Assembly (NCBI RefSeq): GCF_937898475.1
Contig: NZ_CALEJS010000035.1
Span: 17,113 to 81,112 of the forward strand
Direction: 5' to 3'
DNA from: an uncultured Chitinophaga sp.
GTDB lineage: Bacteria > Bacteroidota > Bacteroidia > Chitinophagales > Chitinophagaceae
Length of the DNA stretch: 64,000 nt
Every line of letters starts with the position of its first letter. Within the stretch, counting starts at the first letter, position 1. Under the pieces are notes generated by a model. It was given only the letters and a program-made list of their open reading frames with translations. It was not told the origin of the DNA and ran no database searches. Below are positions 32,694 through 42,841 of the stretch, in pieces. Both the position numbers and the translations under genes were made by a program.

Positions 32694-34403
32694 ATGAGTA
32701 ACATGAACGATTCCATCAAGCAGCGTACATTCGACGCCATTGTGATAGGTTCCGGCATCAGCGGCGGCTGGGCAGCCAAGGAACTTACAGAGAAAGGATT
32801 AAAAACATTAGTGCTGGAGCGTGGTAGGAACGTACGGCATCTGAAAGATTATCCCACTACCAATATGATGCCCTGGGAATTTCCCCACCGCGGCGAAGTG
32901 CCGCTGGAGACCACCCGGGAAAACCCGGTAGTAAGCCGGTGCTACGCTTTCAAGGAAGATGCCATGCACTTTTTTGTAAAAGATAAGGAGCATCCCTATG
33001 TGCAGGACCAGCCCTTTGACTGGATACGCGGTTACCAGGTAGGCGGCAAATCATTGCTGTGGGCAAGACAAACACAACGCTGGAGCGATTTTGATTTTGA
33101 AGGCCCGGCACGCGATGGCTTTGCAGTAGACTGGCCCATCCGCTACAGCGACCTGGCGCCCTGGTACAGCCATGTGGAAAAGTTTGCCGGTATATCCGGA
33201 GATAAGGACGGCCTGCCCAATTTGCCGGATGGTGAATTCTTACCCGCCGTAGGACTGAATGACGTGGAGAAATATTTCAAGGCAAGCGTAGCCAAAAACT
33301 ATAAGGACCGCCATGTGATCTACGGGCGCTGCGCCCATATTACTCAGCCCCAGCAGATTCACCTGGACCAGGGCCGCGTGCAGTGCCAGAACCGTACGCT
33401 ATGCCAGCGCGGCTGCCCCTTTGGCGGCTATTTCAGCAGCAACTCCTCTACCCTGCCCTGGGCTGAAAAAACAGGCAACCTAACCCTGCGTCCGGACAGT
33501 GTGGTACAGGAGATCATCTTCGATGATAAAAAGAACAAAGCAACCGGCGTGCGGGTAATTGATGCCCACACCAAGGAAGTAGTGGAATACTATGCTGCTA
33601 TCATCTTTGTAAATGCAGGTGCGCTGAACACCAACCTGCTGCTGCTGAACTCCACATCACAGCGCTTCCCTAACGGTCTTGGCAACGACAGCGGCGTGCT
33701 GGGTAAATATGTAGCCTTCCACAATTACCGCACACATATCAATGCCGTATGCAACGATTTCAAAGATGTGCGGGATGAAGGCAGACGGCCCACCAGCGCC
33801 TATCTGCCACGTTTCCGCAATGTATACAAACAGGAGACCGACTTCCTTCGCGGATACGCTGCCGGCTTTGGCGCATACCGCTCCAGCTACCATAACACCG
33901 ACGGTTTTGGACTGCAGCTGAAAGAACAGCTGTCTCAAAAACAAATGGGCCCCTGGTATGTAGGATCGCATATGATGGGTGAGACCATCCCCAAAGCATC
34001 CAACGGCGTTTCACTGGATAGCACACAAAAAGATGAATGGGGTATGCCTTTGCTGAAGATCAATATCGGCTATGACGATAATGATGAAAAGATGATAAAG
34101 GACTACCAGGAGCAGATGACAGAAATGTTTACAAAAGCCGGCTTCACGGATATTAAAGTAGTGGACACCAAACAGGCGCCCGGACTGGATATCCACGAAA
34201 TGGGCGGCGTACGTATGGGCCGTGATCCTAAAACCTCCATGCTCAATAAATGGAACCAGCTGCACGCCTGCAGCAATGTATTTGTAACAGATGGCGCCTG
34301 TATGACGTCTACGTCTACACAGAACCCGAGTTTGACGTATATGGCATTAACGGCAAGAGCAGTGGATTATGCGGTGGGGCAGCTGAAGAAGAAGGAGATA
34401 TAA
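32694..34403 (+). CDS. GMC-family flavin oxidoreductase (sugar/alcohol dehydrogenase large subunit)
   Basis: 569 residues. The FAD-binding loop is VIGSGISGGWAAKELTEKG followed by LVLERG. Substrate-domain features include a Cys-rich stretch QNRTLCQRGCPFGGYFSS and the C-terminal block HEMGGVRMG with the catalytic His, and STSTQNPSLTYMALTARA with the partner Asn. It carries no signal of its own, which fits co-export with the small Tat subunit encoded just upstream. Members oxidise gluconate, glucose, fructose, sorbose or cyclitols; the substrate is not assigned. A palindromic repeat element follows directly. Confidence 0.88.
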   Translation: MSNMNDSIKQRTFDAIVIGSGISGGWAAKELTEKGLKTLVLERGRNVRHLKDYPTTNMMPWEFPHRGEVPLETTRENPVVSRCYAFKEDAMHFFVKDKEHPYVQDQPFDWIRGYQVGGKSLLWARQTQRWSDFDFEGPARDGFAVDWPIRYSDLAPWYSHVEKFAGISGDKDGLPNLPDGEFLPAVGLNDVEKYFKASVAKNYKDRHVIYGRCAHITQPQQIHLDQGRVQCQNRTLCQRGCPFGGYFSSNSSTLPWAEKTGNLTLRPDSVVQEIIFDDKKNKATGVRVIDAHTKEVVEYYAAIIFVNAGALNTNLLLLNSTSQRFPNGLGNDSGVLGKYVAFHNYRTHINAVCNDFKDVRDEGRRPTSAYLPRFRNVYKQETDFLRGYAAGFGAYRSSYHNTDGFGLQLKEQLSQKQMGPWYVGSHMMGETIPKASNGVSLDSTQKDEWGMPLLKINIGYDDNDEKMIKDYQEQMTEMFTKAGFTDIKVVDTKQAPGLDIHEMGGVRMGRDPKTSMLNKWNQLHACSNVFVTDGACMTSTSTQNPSLTYMALTARAVDYAVGQLKKKEI

Positions 34404-34404
34404 A

Positions 34405-34565
34405 GTCTTCATCCAACGTCATTGCGAGGCGTCGTGGAGCACAGCGCGCAGGGCGCCGAAGCAATCTTCTATGTTAAATGGCGGGTTTTCGTTTATACGT
34501 TTGCCGATTAAAAGATTGCTTCGTCCCGCTCCGCACTAAGCCTGCGCGGCTCCCCGCAATGATGA
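34405..34565. repeat. dispersed palindromic repeat element, copy 2
   Basis: Same layout as 18761-18951: GTCTTC at the left end (34405-34410), GTCATTGCGAGG (34418-34429) against CCCCGCAATGATGAT at the right end (34552-34566), and GAAGCAATCTT (34458-34468) against AAGATTGCTTC (34512-34522). It fills the gap between the convergent GMC and GH127 genes. No coding. Confidence 0.75.
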
Positions 34566-34575
34566 TACTTACGAA

Positions 34576-36609
34576 CTATTTCACTACCGGAAACGCCACT
34601 ATCCTCACCTTCGTACACCCATAAGGGATCAGGGTTATCTGCTCCTCCTCCTCATTCACCTTTCCACGATAAATACCCGTACGATCCGTTACCGGTTGGG
34701 GTGCAATGCCGTCTGCTATTTTCCAGGAAGGGATCTTTTTACCGGTGGCGATAATGGCCAGCGGGGCATGTGCCTGGTTCCACACAAAAGTATCTGAAAC
34801 GGGCTGTAATGTTTTTAACTGCAGATGGGCGGCCGGGTCTTTGACAATGCTTTCCGGCAGGCCGTAGTTCCAGTCTTGTTTTGTGTATACGTTAAAATAG
34901 TCTCCTTCTTTTTCATCATGACCTTTCTCCCATTGCTCTTCGAGTTTGAGGGCGTACACGAGCGGACCTCTTTCTATGGCGCGGGAGTTACGGCCCCAGT
35001 TGGAGGTGCTCATCTGCATGGGCAGCTGTAATGTAAGACGGTCATTATTCTTCCAGGTACGGTTGATGGTGATGACCTGTCCGCCTTTTTCGCGACGCAG
35101 TTCCGTGCCATTCAAAGAGATCAGCGCTTCATTGCACCAGGCGGGAATGCGCAGCTGTAAAGGAAAGGCCGCTTCTTTCTCCAGCGAGAGCTCAAAGCGG
35201 ATGGTTTCTTCAAAAGGATAGGCCGTTACCTCACGGATGGTAAGGGGAACGGCGTTCTTACCTACTGTTGTGCTGAGTGTACTGGGACTGTATTCCAGTG
35301 CCGCCACACCCTTATCACGGGTGGCGTACCAGAGGTGGCTGGTGAATTTGGTCCAGCCCTGGTGCATATTGGCCAGGCAGCAGGTATAGCCGCTCCGCAT
35401 ACCGAACACGTTATTCATCTCTCTTTCAAAGGGCAGGGAAAAACTGAACACACCCTTTGTTACCTGCACCTGGTTGGCTATCTGAAAATATTGCTTGGCA
35501 TTATAATCATCTGTGGTTTGCGTAGGCAAAGCGTTGAAGGTCATTCTTTCCAGTGCGTCCATATAGCGATGATCCCCGGTGATGGCGATGATCTCTTCCA
35601 GGGAGTACATGGCCTCTACGATGGCGCAGAGTTCAGTGCCCTGTACGGGATCATTGCCGTGCAGATCTTCATCCGCAGAAAAGATGCCCATGGGCAGGCC
35701 GTGCAGGGTCATGAGATCATGAAAGCCGGTGGCCAGGCCTTTAAGATAGGCGCTGTCTTTTGTACGCTGGAAATTCACTGCGGGAGATTTCAGTGCCATC
35801 GCCACATTTACGCCGTGGCGCTGCATCCAGTGTTCATCATTCTGATAGGTAGCGGCGTTGATCACCCAGTCGCGGTTAGCCAGCCAGCGGCTCCAGGGAA
35901 AGGACTGTGATTCCAGCCGCGAAGCCAGCTCCAAAAGGAAAGGCGCTTTGGTAATGCTGTACAGCCATTGTGCCATCAGTACATTATCAGCGCCGCGGGA
36001 AGTGGCCCACTCTGTCCATTTACCCACCGGGCAGGTTTTGATCGCTTCCAGCTGGTAGCGGAAGTATTTTGTCATAAAAGGGATCACTCTTTTATCGGCA
36101 GTGGCGCTGTAGTATTGCTGCAATACTTTCAGCATCACCATTTTGGGCCACCAGTCGTCGCCTGCGGCACAGTTAGCCGGCGTAATGGCTACCTGCTTTT
36201 CCCTTTCTTCTTTAGTGATGGGTCCGAAATAACCGGAAGGGCGCTGATGCTCCAGCACCCAGTTCACATATTTGCCTACTTTATCCTGCAGTGTTTTATC
36301 ATCCAGCAGCCAGGCCAGTGGCAGGGCGCCATCCAGCCAGTAGGGCGTTTCTTCCCAGCCATCGCCTGCGCCGCCCAGCCAGCCGTTATCATTTTTTACT
36401 TTTCCGTATACTTCATCGAGATGGCCGCTGGTGCCATTGCGCATGATGGAAAGCTGGTTACGCAGCCAGCCTTCCGGTTTAACGGCGCCAAGGGGTAAAG
36501 GCTGATATACCGGCGCTACATACACCGGCTTACCGGCGGGTCCTGGTTGCGCATATGCCAGGGTGGTACAGAGCGTGAGCAACACTATGCTCCTGAAGGT
36601 GTTAGTCAT
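34576..36609 (-). CDS. GH127-like beta-L-arabinofuranosidase family protein, exported
   Basis: 677 residues with a signal peptide at about 1-20 (CTTLAYAQPG). The sequence follows the DUF1680/GH127 family: LPLGAVKPEGWL at the start, an (alpha/alpha)6 barrel with EETPYWLDGALPLAWL, and the zinc/cysteine site motif GYTCCLANMHQGW with its adjacent cysteines. Glu residues occur in TELCAIVEAMYSLEEI, where GH127 has zinc and catalytic ligands. A C-terminal beta region follows. Known GH127 enzymes cut beta-L-arabinofuranosides using a cysteine nucleophile; many relatives (GH137, GH142, GH146) have other specificities, so the substrate is a guess. No SusC/D genes adjoin it. Confidence 0.87.
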   Translation of the reverse strand: MTNTFRSIVLLTLCTTLAYAQPGPAGKPVYVAPVYQPLPLGAVKPEGWLRNQLSIMRNGTSGHLDEVYGKVKNDNGWLGGAGDGWEETPYWLDGALPLAWLLDDKTLQDKVGKYVNWVLEHQRPSGYFGPITKEEREKQVAITPANCAAGDDWWPKMVMLKVLQQYYSATADKRVIPFMTKYFRYQLEAIKTCPVGKWTEWATSRGADNVLMAQWLYSITKAPFLLELASRLESQSFPWSRWLANRDWVINAATYQNDEHWMQRHGVNVAMALKSPAVNFQRTKDSAYLKGLATGFHDLMTLHGLPMGIFSADEDLHGNDPVQGTELCAIVEAMYSLEEIIAITGDHRYMDALERMTFNALPTQTTDDYNAKQYFQIANQVQVTKGVFSFSLPFEREMNNVFGMRSGYTCCLANMHQGWTKFTSHLWYATRDKGVAALEYSPSTLSTTVGKNAVPLTIREVTAYPFEETIRFELSLEKEAAFPLQLRIPAWCNEALISLNGTELRREKGGQVITINRTWKNNDRLTLQLPMQMSTSNWGRNSRAIERGPLVYALKLEEQWEKGHDEKEGDYFNVYTKQDWNYGLPESIVKDPAAHLQLKTLQPVSDTFVWNQAHAPLAIIATGKKIPSWKIADGIAPQPVTDRTGIYRGKVNEEEEQITLIPYGCTKVRIVAFPVVK

Positions 36610-36775
36610 TATTCGATTCCCTACATTTTATTGATGAGTTTTTAAGATAGAAAAAACTTTGTTGATTTCCAGCAAAAGCCTGAAACTACTGTTCAGCCTG
36701 GCTAAATTCTATGAGATAGTATAAAAATAATTAGCATCTTTGGGATCTTAAAACTAACCTGAACGGATCTATTAA

Positions 36776-37225
36776 ATGGAGCGCCTGGCACCCGTATTTT
36801 TACTTGTAGACGATGACCTGGACGATACATTTCTGTTTGAAGAAATGTTGCAGCAAGTGAGCCCAACCGTAACTTTCCAGAACGCTATCAACGGAAAGGA
36901 GGCCCTTGACAAATTGCGGGCAGCAGATACACAGCTGCCCGATGTGATCTTCCTGGACCTTAATATGCCCAGGATGGATGGCAGGCAGTGCCTGTCTGAA
37001 TTAAAGAATGACCCGGCATTACAGCATATTCCCGTGGTCATTTATACAACATCGGCCCATCCGAAAGACATCAGCCAAACGATGCAGAACGGGGCCGCCT
37101 GTTTTATCACTAAACCTACGGATACATGCGAGTTGCATAATATTTTAACCATGATCGCACAACATGTACATGGCGATCTTAAAGGGGCATTAGCGCATAT
37201 TTATTGTTATGATCCTGATAGTTGA
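36776..37225 (+). CDS. stand-alone response regulator receiver (Rcp1-like)
   Basis: 149 residues forming a single REC domain: acidic pocket Asp12-Asp13-Asp14 (LLVDDDLDD), phospho-acceptor Asp61 (VIFLDLNMPRMDG), Thr in VVIYTTSAH and Lys in CFITKPTD. No output domain, so it works by protein contact, typically receiving or passing phosphate in a phosphorelay. First gene of a five-gene signalling operon; its last 17 bases overlap the start of the next gene. The region 36610-36775 upstream is AT-rich with CATCTTTG near 36735-36745, a one-off match to the -7 box. Confidence 0.9.
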   Translation: MERLAPVFLLVDDDLDDTFLFEEMLQQVSPTVTFQNAINGKEALDKLRAADTQLPDVIFLDLNMPRMDGRQCLSELKNDPALQHIPVVIYTTSAHPKDISQTMQNGAACFITKPTDTCELHNILTMIAQHVHGDLKGALAHIYCYDPDS

Positions 37226-38408
37226 CGACAAACAAGAGAATCTATATTCTTTAAAAGCACTACTCCGCCTGCATCTTTATGATGCTGATACAGCTAACTC
37301 AGGAGAAGAAGCACTGAAAAAGATTCTGAAGAACGAGTATGAACTGATCATCCTGGACGTACAAATGCCGGGAATGGATGGCTATGAAGTGGCAGAAACA
37401 CTGACCGGGCATAGCAGGTCCAGGGACATCCCGATCCTCTTTCTTTCTGCCGTAAATATAGATAAGCGCTTTATTACAAAGGGGTATGCTTCCGGCGGCG
37501 TTGATTATATTACCAAACCTTTTGATCCGGATATACTGCTGCTGAAAGTAAAGACTTTCACCAGGCTGTACCGGCAAACCAAAGAGCTGAACGAGATCAG
37601 GGAAACGCTGGAGCAGAAAGTGGAACAGCGAACGGCTGCCCTGGTGGAAGCCAACAAAGCCCTGGAAGCCAGCAACGGAGAACTGCAGCAATATGCCTAT
37701 ATCGCATCGCACGACCTGCAGGAGCCTTTACGGAAGATTACTACCTTCAGCCGCCTGGTATCAGACCGTTTCCTGGCCGGTATTCCCCAGGCCGCTGTCT
37801 ATATGAGCAAAGTAATGGCGGCTTCTGAAAGAATGCGGAAGCTCATCAATGATGTGCTGGATTATTCAAAACTGTCTGATACGCCGAAGTTCGTTCCCTG
37901 CAGCCTGGACCAGGCATTACAGGATGCGCTTACAGACCTTGAGCTGTTCATCCGCGAAAAGCAGGCCCAGATTAATACGGCCCCCCTGCCAACAGTAGAG
38001 GGTATACCAGACAGGCTGCGACAGATGTTCCAGAACCTGATCAGCAATGCGTTGAAATTTTCCAGGAAAGATACACCGCCGGTGCTGAACATTCGCGGAG
38101 AACGGGTAGCCGGTAAATCACTCAGCGCACCCGTACAGGAACAGGGAGATTACTGCCGCATCTACATCGAAGATAATGGCATCGGGTTTAACGAAATCTA
38201 CCTGAATAAGATCTTTGTAATGTTCCAGCGCCTTCACGGCAAAGATGAATATGAGGGCAACGGCATCGGCCTGTCTATCGTCAAAAAGATCATCCAGCGT
38301 CACAACGGACTGATCACCGCAGAAAGCAAGGAAGGCGCAGGTACCGTATTCATTGTACTGCTGCCCCTGAAACAGCCTGTTATTAATCAACCTGCAGAAC
38401 TGCCGTAA
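37209..38408 (+). CDS. receiver-histidine kinase hybrid (REC-HisKA-HATPase)
   Basis: 399 residues. The REC domain covers 1-120 with Asp50 (IILDVQMPGMDG) and Lys in DYITKPFDP; then a coiled coil (about 125-160), HisKA with His168 (QYAYIASHDLQEPL), and the ATPase with N-box (FQNLISNALKF), G1 (EDNGIGFNE) and G2 (GNGIGLSIV). No membrane segment, so cytosolic. An N-terminal receiver on a kinase is used to control kinase activity by an upstream phospho-signal. The start overlaps the preceding REC gene by 17 bases, suggesting translational coupling and joint function. Confidence 0.9.
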   Translation: MILIVDDKQENLYSLKALLRLHLYDADTANSGEEALKKILKNEYELIILDVQMPGMDGYEVAETLTGHSRSRDIPILFLSAVNIDKRFITKGYASGGVDYITKPFDPDILLLKVKTFTRLYRQTKELNEIRETLEQKVEQRTAALVEANKALEASNGELQQYAYIASHDLQEPLRKITTFSRLVSDRFLAGIPQAAVYMSKVMAASERMRKLINDVLDYSKLSDTPKFVPCSLDQALQDALTDLELFIREKQAQINTAPLPTVEGIPDRLRQMFQNLISNALKFSRKDTPPVLNIRGERVAGKSLSAPVQEQGDYCRIYIEDNGIGFNEIYLNKIFVMFQRLHGKDEYEGNGIGLSIVKKIIQRHNGLITAESKEGAGTVFIVLLPLKQPVINQPAELP

Positions 38409-38419
38409 ACCAACGATAC

Positions 38420-41400
38420 ATGAACAAAGGATTTAAGAAAAACCTGGTCATCAGCTTCGCGGTCTCTCTTTTACTCGTCTTAGCCAGCGCTATCACCTCC
38501 TATATCAGCATACGGAACCTGTTAACCAGCCAGCAACTGGTAGACCATACCAACTCAGTGATCCTTAAACTGGAAAATACCATCTCCATCCTGAAGGATG
38601 CGGAAACGGGCCAGCGGGGCTTCCTGATCAGCGGCAAACCTGAATTCCTGGAGCCTTATACCGGGGCGCTGGATAAAGCCAACCGCGTTATCGGCAATAT
38701 TGAATCACTGACAGCTGACAACCCGGCGCAGCAACATTCCATTATACAACTGCGCAACCTGATTTCCGCGAGGTTTACTTTACTGCAGCAACATATTGAC
38801 GCTAAAAACGCAGGCACTACGCCGGGCGCAGAAGAGCTGGAAGACGGCAGAGTGCAAATGGACGCCATCAGGCAGCTGATAGACAAGATGCAGCAACGTG
38901 AGCAGGCCCTGCTGGCGAGCCGTACAGGCACCGCCAACAAATTCGCCATGTACACATCACTGCTCATCCTCATCGCTGCCTTACTGTCTATATTGGTGAC
39001 CGTTGCCTCATTTATCAGGATCAACGGCGACTTTACAAAGAGAATTGAACTGCAGCTGGCTCTGGAACAAAAAGATGCGGATATCAGCCAGCGGATCAAC
39101 ATCATAGAAGGAGTGGCCAACAAGATCTCTTCCGGCGATTACAAGATACGGGTAGACGATGCCAAAACAGATGCATTGGGCTCTGTAGCAGTTTCACTGA
39201 ACAAAATGGCCATCTCTTTAGACCGGTCTTTCAGCAGGCTGGAAGAAAGCGAATGGCTGCAAAGCGGCATTGCCGCCCTGAACGAAAAAATGATCGGGGA
39301 AAAAAGCCTCGATGTTCTTACCTACAATATACTGGAGTTCGTTACGCAATATATCCAGGCCCAGGTGGGCGCTTTCTATATACTGAAGAATGATGAACGC
39401 CTCTCGCTTTGCGCCACCCTGGCCATTGATAAAGACCGGATACAACAGGAGATCAGTATGGGAGAAGGCATTGCCGGGCAAAGCGCCTTATCCGGCAAGG
39501 AAATATTGCTGGAACAGGTAGACAACACTTTGCTGACCATCAACTATACCGCCGGCAGCATACAACCCGCGGCCATTATCGCCATGCCGGTATTCCACGA
39601 AAAAAGGATCAAGGGCGTCATTGAACTGGCCACACTGCAGTCATTTACTCCACGGGAAGTTGAGTTCCTGAAAGCGGCGGCATTCAATGCAGGAATCGCT
39701 ATCCAGGGCGCACAAAATCATCAGCACCTGCAGGAGCTGCTGGCAGAAACACAGGCACAGTCAGAAGAACTGCAGACACAGCATACCGAGCTGGAAAACA
39801 TCAATACAGAACTGGAAGCACAGGCATTGAAGCTGCAGGCATCTGAAGAAGAGCTGAAAGTGCAGCAGGAAGAACTGCAGCAAACCAACCAGGAGCTGGA
39901 AGAAAGAAGCCGTTTGCTGGAAGAAAGAAATGAGCTGATACTGGAACGTAATCTTGAAATACAGGCAAAAGCAGAAGCGCTGGCTACCAGCACCCGTTAC
40001 AAATCGGAATTCCTGGCTAATATGTCGCACGAACTGCGTACACCGCTGAATTCCATCCTGCTCCTGTCCCGCCTGATGGCAGAGAACCATGAGGGCAATC
40101 TTACGGAAGAACAGATTGAATACGCTACCGTTATACAAAGCTCCGGTAACGGCCTGCTAACACTCATAGATGAAATACTGGACCTTTCCAGGATAGAATC
40201 AGGTAAAATGCAGCTGGAATTTAACCTGACCGGCGTAGAAGATATCGGCCAAGAGATGAACACACTCTTCAGTCCAATGGCAAAAGACAAAGGCATTGCC
40301 TTTAACGTGGAAACAGCAATGGTAGCCGGGAAGATGATAGAAACAGACCGTCAGCGGCTGCAGCAGATACTCCGCAACCTGATCTCCAATGCGCTCAAGT
40401 TCACTGCTAAAGGCAGTGTGACGCTGCGGATCAGCCAGCAGGCAGACACCATCGTTTTTGCAGTGAAGGATACAGGTATCGGCATTCCTAAAGACAAGCA
40501 GGAAACAATATTCGAGGCCTTCCAGCAGGCAGATGGTTCTACCCGCCGTAAATACGGCGGCACAGGACTGGGCCTTTCCATCAGCCGTGAGCTGGCCAAG
40601 CTGCTGGGCGGTACTATCACCCTGCAAAGTGAGGAAGGAAAGGGCAGCGAATTTGTGCTGACACTACCCATGCAACAAGGCGTACCCGCACAACCGGAAT
40701 ACCAGGCACCGGCCATAAGCAGCGCAGCAAAACATCGTCCGCAGGAAGTATTGCAGACAGCAGAAACGGCCAATTACCAGGCGTACCTGTCGCCCCGTAT
40801 ACCTATGGCCATACCGGACGACCGTGACCAGATCAACGCAGGCGATAAAGTGCTGCTGATCATCGAAGATGATACCGCCTTTGCGCGCTCACTGCTGGAC
40901 TACAGCCGTCAGCAGGGATACAAGGGCGTTGTGGCGGTAAGAGGTGATGAAGGCATTACGCTTGCCAAACAACTGCTGCCCACCGGCATACTGCTGGATG
41001 TACAGCTGCCTGTAAAAAGCGGCTGGGAAGTAATGGAAGAGCTGAAGTCTGACCCGGCAACACGGCCCATCCCCATACACATGATGTCTGTACACGAAGT
41101 GAAGACCAGGAGTATTTCCAGGGGTGCAGTTGATTTCATCAACAAACCGGTTGCGCTTGAAAAGCTGGGCGAAGTGTTCAGCAAGATAGAAGATGCCCTG
41201 AGCCGTCATCCTAAAAAAGTGCTGATCGTTGAAGAGAACCAGAAACATGCACAGGCGCTGTCTTATTTCCTGGATCGTTTCAACATCGCCTCTTCCATCA
41301 GCACCAGTATCAACGAAGGGATGGATGCACTGAACCGTGCGGAAATAGATTGTGTGATACTGGATATGGGGATTCCTGCACGGCAGTCGTACGACATCCT

Positions 41401-42019
41401 GGAAAACATCAAGAAAACGCCCGGCTACGAAAACCTGCCTATCATCATCTTTACAGGCAAGAACCTTTCGCATTCAGAAGAGGTACGTATCAAGCAATAC
41501 GCAGATTCTATCGTGATTAAAACCGCTCATTCCTATCAGCGTATACTGGATGAGGTATCACTGTTCCTGCACCTGGTAGAAGAACATAAAAAGGAAGGCA
41601 GCTCATCCCGCTACCGGAAGATGGGAGAACCGGCAGAAGTGCTGAAAGGAAAAACGGTACTGGTGGCAGATGATGATGTGCGCAACATATTCTCGCTGAC
41701 AAAATCGCTGGAAGCTTATGGCATGAAGGTTGTTTCTGCAACAGACGGAAAGGAAGCCCTGCAACAGCTGGAGGCTACTCCCAAAATAGATCTTGTGCTG
41801 ATGGATATGATGATGCCTGAAATGGATGGTTATGAGTCCACAAAACGCATCCGCGAGATACCGGCCTTCCGGCAGCTGCCCATTATTGCGGTAACGGCTA
41901 AGGCAATGACGGGCGACCGTGAGAAATGCATCAGCGCAGGCGCATCTGATTACATTACAAAGCCAGTAGATATAGACCAGCTGATCTCTCTCCTGAGAGT
42001 ATGGCTCTATGATAATTAA
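38420..42019 (+). CDS. large membrane hybrid histidine kinase (CHASE3-HAMP-GAF-HisKA-HATPase-REC x3)
   Basis: 1199 residues. TM1 about 8-30, a CHASE3 sensor about 35-170 (ILKDAETGQRGFLISG is the hallmark), TM2 about 177-199, HAMP about 200-270, GAF about 285-430, and a long Gln/Glu coiled coil about 432-520. HisKA follows with His537 (NMSHELRTPLNS), then the ATPase (KDTGIGIPK, GTGLGLSI) and three receivers. REC1 (about 855-970) has LLDVQLPVKSG. REC2 (about 975-1090) keeps the Asp (VILDMGIP) but has EEN instead of the DD pocket. REC3 (about 1095-1198) has LVLMDMMMPEMDG and is the canonical one. It probably senses an envelope or small-molecule signal and phosphorylates its own and partner receivers. 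Partner CheR and CheB genes follow. Confidence 0.92.
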   Translation: MNKGFKKNLVISFAVSLLLVLASAITSYISIRNLLTSQQLVDHTNSVILKLENTISILKDAETGQRGFLISGKPEFLEPYTGALDKANRVIGNIESLTADNPAQQHSIIQLRNLISARFTLLQQHIDAKNAGTTPGAEELEDGRVQMDAIRQLIDKMQQREQALLASRTGTANKFAMYTSLLILIAALLSILVTVASFIRINGDFTKRIELQLALEQKDADISQRINIIEGVANKISSGDYKIRVDDAKTDALGSVAVSLNKMAISLDRSFSRLEESEWLQSGIAALNEKMIGEKSLDVLTYNILEFVTQYIQAQVGAFYILKNDERLSLCATLAIDKDRIQQEISMGEGIAGQSALSGKEILLEQVDNTLLTINYTAGSIQPAAIIAMPVFHEKRIKGVIELATLQSFTPREVEFLKAAAFNAGIAIQGAQNHQHLQELLAETQAQSEELQTQHTELENINTELEAQALKLQASEEELKVQQEELQQTNQELEERSRLLEERNELILERNLEIQAKAEALATSTRYKSEFLANMSHELRTPLNSILLLSRLMAENHEGNLTEEQIEYATVIQSSGNGLLTLIDEILDLSRIESGKMQLEFNLTGVEDIGQEMNTLFSPMAKDKGIAFNVETAMVAGKMIETDRQRLQQILRNLISNALKFTAKGSVTLRISQQADTIVFAVKDTGIGIPKDKQETIFEAFQQADGSTRRKYGGTGLGLSISRELAKLLGGTITLQSEEGKGSEFVLTLPMQQGVPAQPEYQAPAISSAAKHRPQEVLQTAETANYQAYLSPRIPMAIPDDRDQINAGDKVLLIIEDDTAFARSLLDYSRQQGYKGVVAVRGDEGITLAKQLLPTGILLDVQLPVKSGWEVMEELKSDPATRPIPIHMMSVHEVKTRSISRGAVDFINKPVALEKLGEVFSKIEDALSRHPKKVLIVEENQKHAQALSYFLDRFNIASSISTSINEGMDALNRAEIDCVILDMGIPARQSYDILENIKKTPGYENLPIIIFTGKNLSHSEEVRIKQYADSIVIKTAHSYQRILDEVSLFLHLVEEHKKEGSSSRYRKMGEPAEVLKGKTVLVADDDVRNIFSLTKSLEAYGMKVVSATDGKEALQQLEATPKIDLVLMDMMMPEMDGYESTKRIREIPAFRQLPIIAVTAKAMTGDREKCISAGASDYITKPVDIDQLISLLRVWLYDN

Positions 42020-42025
42020 CCGAAT

Positions 42026-42841
42026 ATGATGATCAGGGATGAGGATCTGAACCTGTTGATAGAAGAGCTGTTCAGCCTTTATGGCTACGACTTCAGCAAC
42101 TATGCGAAGGCATCGCTCCGGCGGAGGGTGAACCGCCTGATGGTGGTAGACCGCTTCCCCAGCTTTGCCGAGCTGTTACACCGGGTAAAGCGCGATCCGG
42201 ACTACCTGACCCGCGTAGTGGAAGAGTTTACAGTGAATGTTACGGAGATGTTCCGCGACCCCGGCCTGTTCAGAACCATCCGGGAAACCGTACTGCCCGT
42301 ACTGGCTACCCGGCCGTTTATCCGTATATGGCATGCAGGCTGCGCTACCGGTGAAGAGGTATACTCCATGGCCATCCTGCTGGAGGAGGCCAACCTGCTG
42401 CATAAGTCTTTATTGTACGCTACAGACCTGAACCCCTCTGTTATCGAAAATATCAAAAGAGGTATATTTCCGATGAGCCAGATGAAATTATATTCGGAAA
42501 ACTACATACTTTCGGGAGGCAAACAGGATTTTTCATCGTACTACACCGCAAAATACGACTGGGCCAAATTTGACGAACGCCTGAAGACGAAAATGATCGT
42601 TGCCACCCATAACCTCGTTTCCGACAGATCCTTCAATGAATTTGGCCTTATCTTTTGCCGCAACGTGCTTATTTATTTTGACAAGCATCTGCAGGACAGG
42701 GTACTAACCCTTTTTGACAGCAGCCTCGAAAAACTGGGCTTCCTGGTATTAGGCGCCAGGGAAAATATCCGGTTTTCGGGTATTGCCGGCAAGTTCAGAC
42801 AACTTGACAACAAAGAAAAAATATGGCGCAAAATAATGTAG
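42026..42841 (+). CDS. CheR-type protein-glutamate methyltransferase
   Basis: 271 residues. The N-terminal helical CheR domain (DFSNYAKASLRRRVNRLM) and a SAM-dependent methyltransferase domain with motif I IWHAGCATGEEVYSM, plus VTEMFRDPGLF and FCRNVLIYFDKHLQ, all diagnostic of CheR. It methylates glutamates on a receptor or partner using S-adenosylmethionine. No chemoreceptor, CheA or CheW gene occurs in the window, so the target is probably not a flagellar chemotaxis receptor; the adjacent CHASE3/GAF kinase is the natural candidate. The 3' end overlaps the CheB gene by 19 bases. Confidence 0.9.
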   Translation: MMIRDEDLNLLIEELFSLYGYDFSNYAKASLRRRVNRLMVVDRFPSFAELLHRVKRDPDYLTRVVEEFTVNVTEMFRDPGLFRTIRETVLPVLATRPFIRIWHAGCATGEEVYSMAILLEEANLLHKSLLYATDLNPSVIENIKRGIFPMSQMKLYSENYILSGGKQDFSSYYTAKYDWAKFDERLKTKMIVATHNLVSDRSFNEFGLIFCRNVLIYFDKHLQDRVLTLFDSSLEKLGFLVLGARENIRFSGIAGKFRQLDNKEKIWRKIM

